DNA of 43,902 bases from Minisyncoccota bacterium (lineage in GTDB: Bacteria > Patescibacteriota > Minisyncoccia > UBA6257), in assembly GCA_028719125.1 (NCBI GenBank), contig JAQUKM010000001.1, positions 30,757 through 74,658 on the forward strand. The letters are read 5' to 3'. Below, piece after piece: positions 41,986 through 43,902 of this stretch (position 1 is its first letter; each line of letters starts with the position of its first letter). The position numbers and the translations under genes were made by a program. Under the pieces are notes generated by a model. That model did no database searches and was not told where the DNA came from. It was given only the letters and a program-made list of their open reading frames with translations.

Positions 41986-43725
41986 TTACGGTCTTACTAT
42001 TCCATCATCAGGCAACACAGTTTTGTCAGTCAGCTGAATAGATTTTACAGCTGGATAAGTTAAGTGAATATTTTTACCAGTAAAAGCGTCTGTTGCTGAT
42101 AAGGTTGTCGTGCCAATTAAGTCTAAAGCTTGATTTATTTGCGATTGCGAAGGGGTGACTTTAATTTGAAAAACAAGTTCCTGAGCCTTGGTTAAAACTC
42201 CCGCGCCACTGGGGACTGAATCAATCTTCCAAGATAATTCACGAGTTAGAGGGTCGAAAACTGGAGGGTTTTGTCCGTAATTACCGCCGATTTGGCTTGT
42301 AAATTCTACCCAAAGAGGCAAGGTGGTACGCACAGTCACATCTCTTAAAGTATTAAAACTATTAACTATTTTCCAATGGATGGTAAAATCTGTAGCATTA
42401 TTAGCCCTTAAAGGCAAACTTCCCGTATTCGCTATTTTTGAAGAGGCATCCCTAAAATAACTTTCAATAACCAAATTAGTGTTTGCATTAAGTTTAACTG
42501 TATTCAAAGCCGCTGCGCGAGGCAGTTCTGAAACTCCTAATTGTTCAGGCACATTAGAGCTTTTTATAGTTGTTTGTATTTCTAGAATTACATTTTTCTG
42601 AGTCGCGCTTGTCATTGGCCAATCTTTCTTTAATTTTATTGAAAACTCCAAAGTTCCCCTCTCTCCTGGGTTAAGGGCATAAAGAGGAGGCACCTTAGCG
42701 CCTGACCAAGTTAAAGTATTAGTTTTAGAAAAAAATGTTGCTTGGGGAGCTCTCAAACTTGTAAAGTCAAAAACTTCGCCGTTAAAAACCACTGTCACAT
42801 CCAAATTCCTTAAGGTGGTGGCATAATTATTTTGATAATCAATAACTACATTTAAAGTTTCGCCCAAATCAGCATTATAATTTATCTCTCCATTAACCAA
42901 GGAAGAAATAGACAAGGGGTTTTTAATTATCGTGATGTACCCTTCTGTTTTAGTTAACGGAAGAAAGGTGCCATCTTTAATCATGCCCAAATTCATAATT
43001 ATTCTCTTTGTTTCTCCTGCTTGACCGGTAACAAACCCCTTGACAATAATTTTGCCGTGGCTTACAGGATTTAATTCTCCTAATGACCACCTGTTATATT
43101 CTGTCGCCTCGGAAGAAATGCCTGGGTTAGATTCCTGAAAGACAAAACCGCTAGGCCATTCTGCTCTAATTTCCACATTCTCAAAAGTATAGTTAGAGAG
43201 ATTTTCCCAATTAATTTCTATGGGAAAATTTTGCTCCGCAAAAACTTGATCTAAAGTAACTACTTCCAACCCAAAAGAGGACCCTGAAATTAGCACTGAT
43301 TTGGAAAATTTTTCTTCAAAAATAGAGCTAATTCCTTTGGGACGATAACTAAATGTGGCCTCAATATTTTTTAAGGTTTTTGATTCCCCGGTAATTAATA
43401 GTTCTATTTCTTCTTTCTTAGAAGACCGAGAATCAATTTCGCCAAAATCGTACATTATTGTCTTTTCTTCTGGGTTATCAACAGCGATTACCCCTTCGGG
43501 TAATTTAATCTGTACCTTTGATTCTTGAAGATTTAATCGGGAATCATTTTCTATCAATAAAGAAAATTCTGCAACTTCTCCCGACTTAATTTCATCCGGC
43601 CCTAAAAAAACAAAGCTTATTCCTCCCCTCGTAACAAAACCCCAAATAAGATAGCCAAGTATTAAAATTAAGATTGTGATTAAAACTCCTCCCCAGAAAG
43701 TTTTTAAAAAATCTTTTATCTTCAT
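41986..43725 (-). CDS. membrane-anchored protein with DUF11-like beta-sandwich repeats
   Basis: I do not recognise a named family for this whole protein. One transmembrane helix (about residues 12-33) is followed by about 540 extracytoplasmic residues. At least four repeats of similar design are present, each containing a valine-rich strand, a polar turn and an N-P/LP-x-G motif (for example FSLLIENDSRLNLQESKVQI, IEINWENLSNYTFENVEIRA, VVIDYQNNYATTLRNLDVTV and FTIHWKIVNSFNTLRDVTVR). This is the DUF11/CARDB-like pattern of surface proteins. No sortase signal or enzyme motif is seen. A Shine-Dalgarno GGAG, rare in this window, lies 7 nt before ATG, partly within a palindrome. Confidence 0.8.
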   Translation of the reverse strand: MKIKDFLKTFWGGVLITILILILGYLIWGFVTRGGISFVFLGPDEIKSGEVAEFSLLIENDSRLNLQESKVQIKLPEGVIAVDNPEEKTIMYDFGEIDSRSSKKEEIELLITGESKTLKNIEATFSYRPKGISSIFEEKFSKSVLISGSSFGLEVVTLDQVFAEQNFPIEINWENLSNYTFENVEIRAEWPSGFVFQESNPGISSEATEYNRWSLGELNPVSHGKIIVKGFVTGQAGETKRIIMNLGMIKDGTFLPLTKTEGYITIIKNPLSISSLVNGEINYNADLGETLNVVIDYQNNYATTLRNLDVTVVFNGEVFDFTSLRAPQATFFSKTNTLTWSGAKVPPLYALNPGERGTLEFSIKLKKDWPMTSATQKNVILEIQTTIKSSNVPEQLGVSELPRAAALNTVKLNANTNLVIESYFRDASSKIANTGSLPLRANNATDFTIHWKIVNSFNTLRDVTVRTTLPLWVEFTSQIGGNYGQNPPVFDPLTRELSWKIDSVPSGAGVLTKAQELVFQIKVTPSQSQINQALDLIGTTTLSATDAFTGKNIHLTYPAVKSIQLTDKTVLPDDGIVRP

Positions 43726-43733
43726 ATTTTTTC

Positions 43734-43749
43734 TCCGTCAGTTGGCGGA
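43734..43749. repeat. 16-bp palindrome overlapping the Shine-Dalgarno of the beta-repeat gene
   Basis: TCCGTCAGTTGGCGGA. On the minus strand its last bases plus the next G give GGAG (43733-43736), 7 nt from the ATG at 43725. Folding of the palindrome would pair this GGA with its TCC arm. Confidence 0.75.
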
Positions 43750-43776
43750 TTTATTTTTTTATTTTTATTATTTTAT

Positions 43777-43902
43777 TTATATTATATCTGCTTTCACTGC
43801 TAAAGTAAACTCATTGAAAAATTTTCTGATATATTTTTTCTCTTTTAAAATTTCTTGAATATAAGAGGGTTGGGAAAAACGCTGTAAAGACGAATTAAAT
43901 AA
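43777..43902 (-). CDS. possible 3' end of a gene entering from the right edge
   Basis: On the minus strand, one frame is open from the window edge for 41 codons and ends with TAA at 43777-43779. The peptide ends R-K-F-F-N-E-F-T-L-A-V-K-A-D-I-I, a plausible protein C-terminus with charged and hydrophobic residues alternating. It lies 51 bp upstream of the beta-repeat gene in the same direction. The stretch is too short to identify, and chance openness in AT-rich DNA cannot be excluded. Confidence 0.4.
   Translation of the reverse strand, partial: LFNSSLQRFSQPSYIQEILKEKKYIRKFFNEFTLAVKADII

Noticed and set aside
1-43902. CRISPR array or cas genes
   Set aside because: The tandem repeats are 7-8 bp units or a two-copy 27-bp unit without spacers; no cas-like protein is encoded.
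1-43902. UGA recoding (code 25 or 4)
   Set aside because: Several genes, such as smc, nusB and smpB, end properly at TGA at the expected protein end, and tryptophans are encoded by TGG.

Overview
The window is AT-rich, gene-dense bacterial DNA that uses the standard code (TGA is a normal stop). The gene content points to a member of the candidate phyla radiation (Patescibacteria, most likely a Parcubacteria-like lineage). Signs of this are an SMC of about 700 residues, small housekeeping proteins, a type-2 isoleucyl-tRNA synthetase, RtcB with archease, an endonuclease Q homologue, and tRNA/tmRNA genes without encoded CCA. The lineage is inferred from gene content; there is no rRNA here. Shine-Dalgarno motifs are nearly absent. 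Many start codons are instead preceded by short A-rich repeats (8-bp units around AACAAT).

Layout. 1-6751 (minus): a promoter reading out of the left edge, then smc, rnc, nusB, rpmF and ileS. 6804-8761 (plus): a translation and ribosome-rescue block of smpB, ssrA (tmRNA), infC, rpmI and rplT. 8758-12933 (minus): a possible operon of an EndoQ-type nuclease, a small membrane protein and a membrane-anchored Clp-like AAA+ protein with a degenerate first ATPase. 12961-18632 (minus): tRNA-Arg, an amino-acid permease, an EF-Tu-domain-like protein, RtcB, archease, a stand-alone ATP-cone protein and PolX. 18759-19376 (plus): a DUF502 membrane protein.

19458-26245 (minus): rpsT, holA, mutM, an orphan PAS histidine kinase, polA and tsaE. 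26409-29312 (plus): a 967-residue protein made of two complete PilB/GspE-type ATPases. 29351-29520 (minus): a structured RNA with a consensus promoter and a 19-bp closing stem, very likely a non-coding RNA gene. 29573-31117 (minus): RNase Y behind a long leader. 31543-37338 (plus): gpmI, a small holin-like membrane protein, secG, a peptide-type substrate-binding protein, tRNA-Leu and RNase J. 37335-43902 (minus): TatD nuclease, AI-2E-family transporter, M16 peptidase, GlyRS, a large membrane-anchored beta-repeat protein, and a possible partial gene at the right edge.

How the genes fit together. The window is dominated by information processing: RNA turnover (RNase III, Y, J), ribosome rescue (SmpB, tmRNA), initiation (IF3), tRNA charging and repair (IleS, GlyRS, RtcB, archease) and DNA repair (MutM, PolX, PolA, EndoQ, TatD). 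The least ordinary elements are the tandem-fused pilus ATPase, the membrane AAA+ operon, the unassigned RNA, the tmRNA-infC junction with a probable AUU start, and families of intergenic micro-repeats that also appear inside the polX gene.
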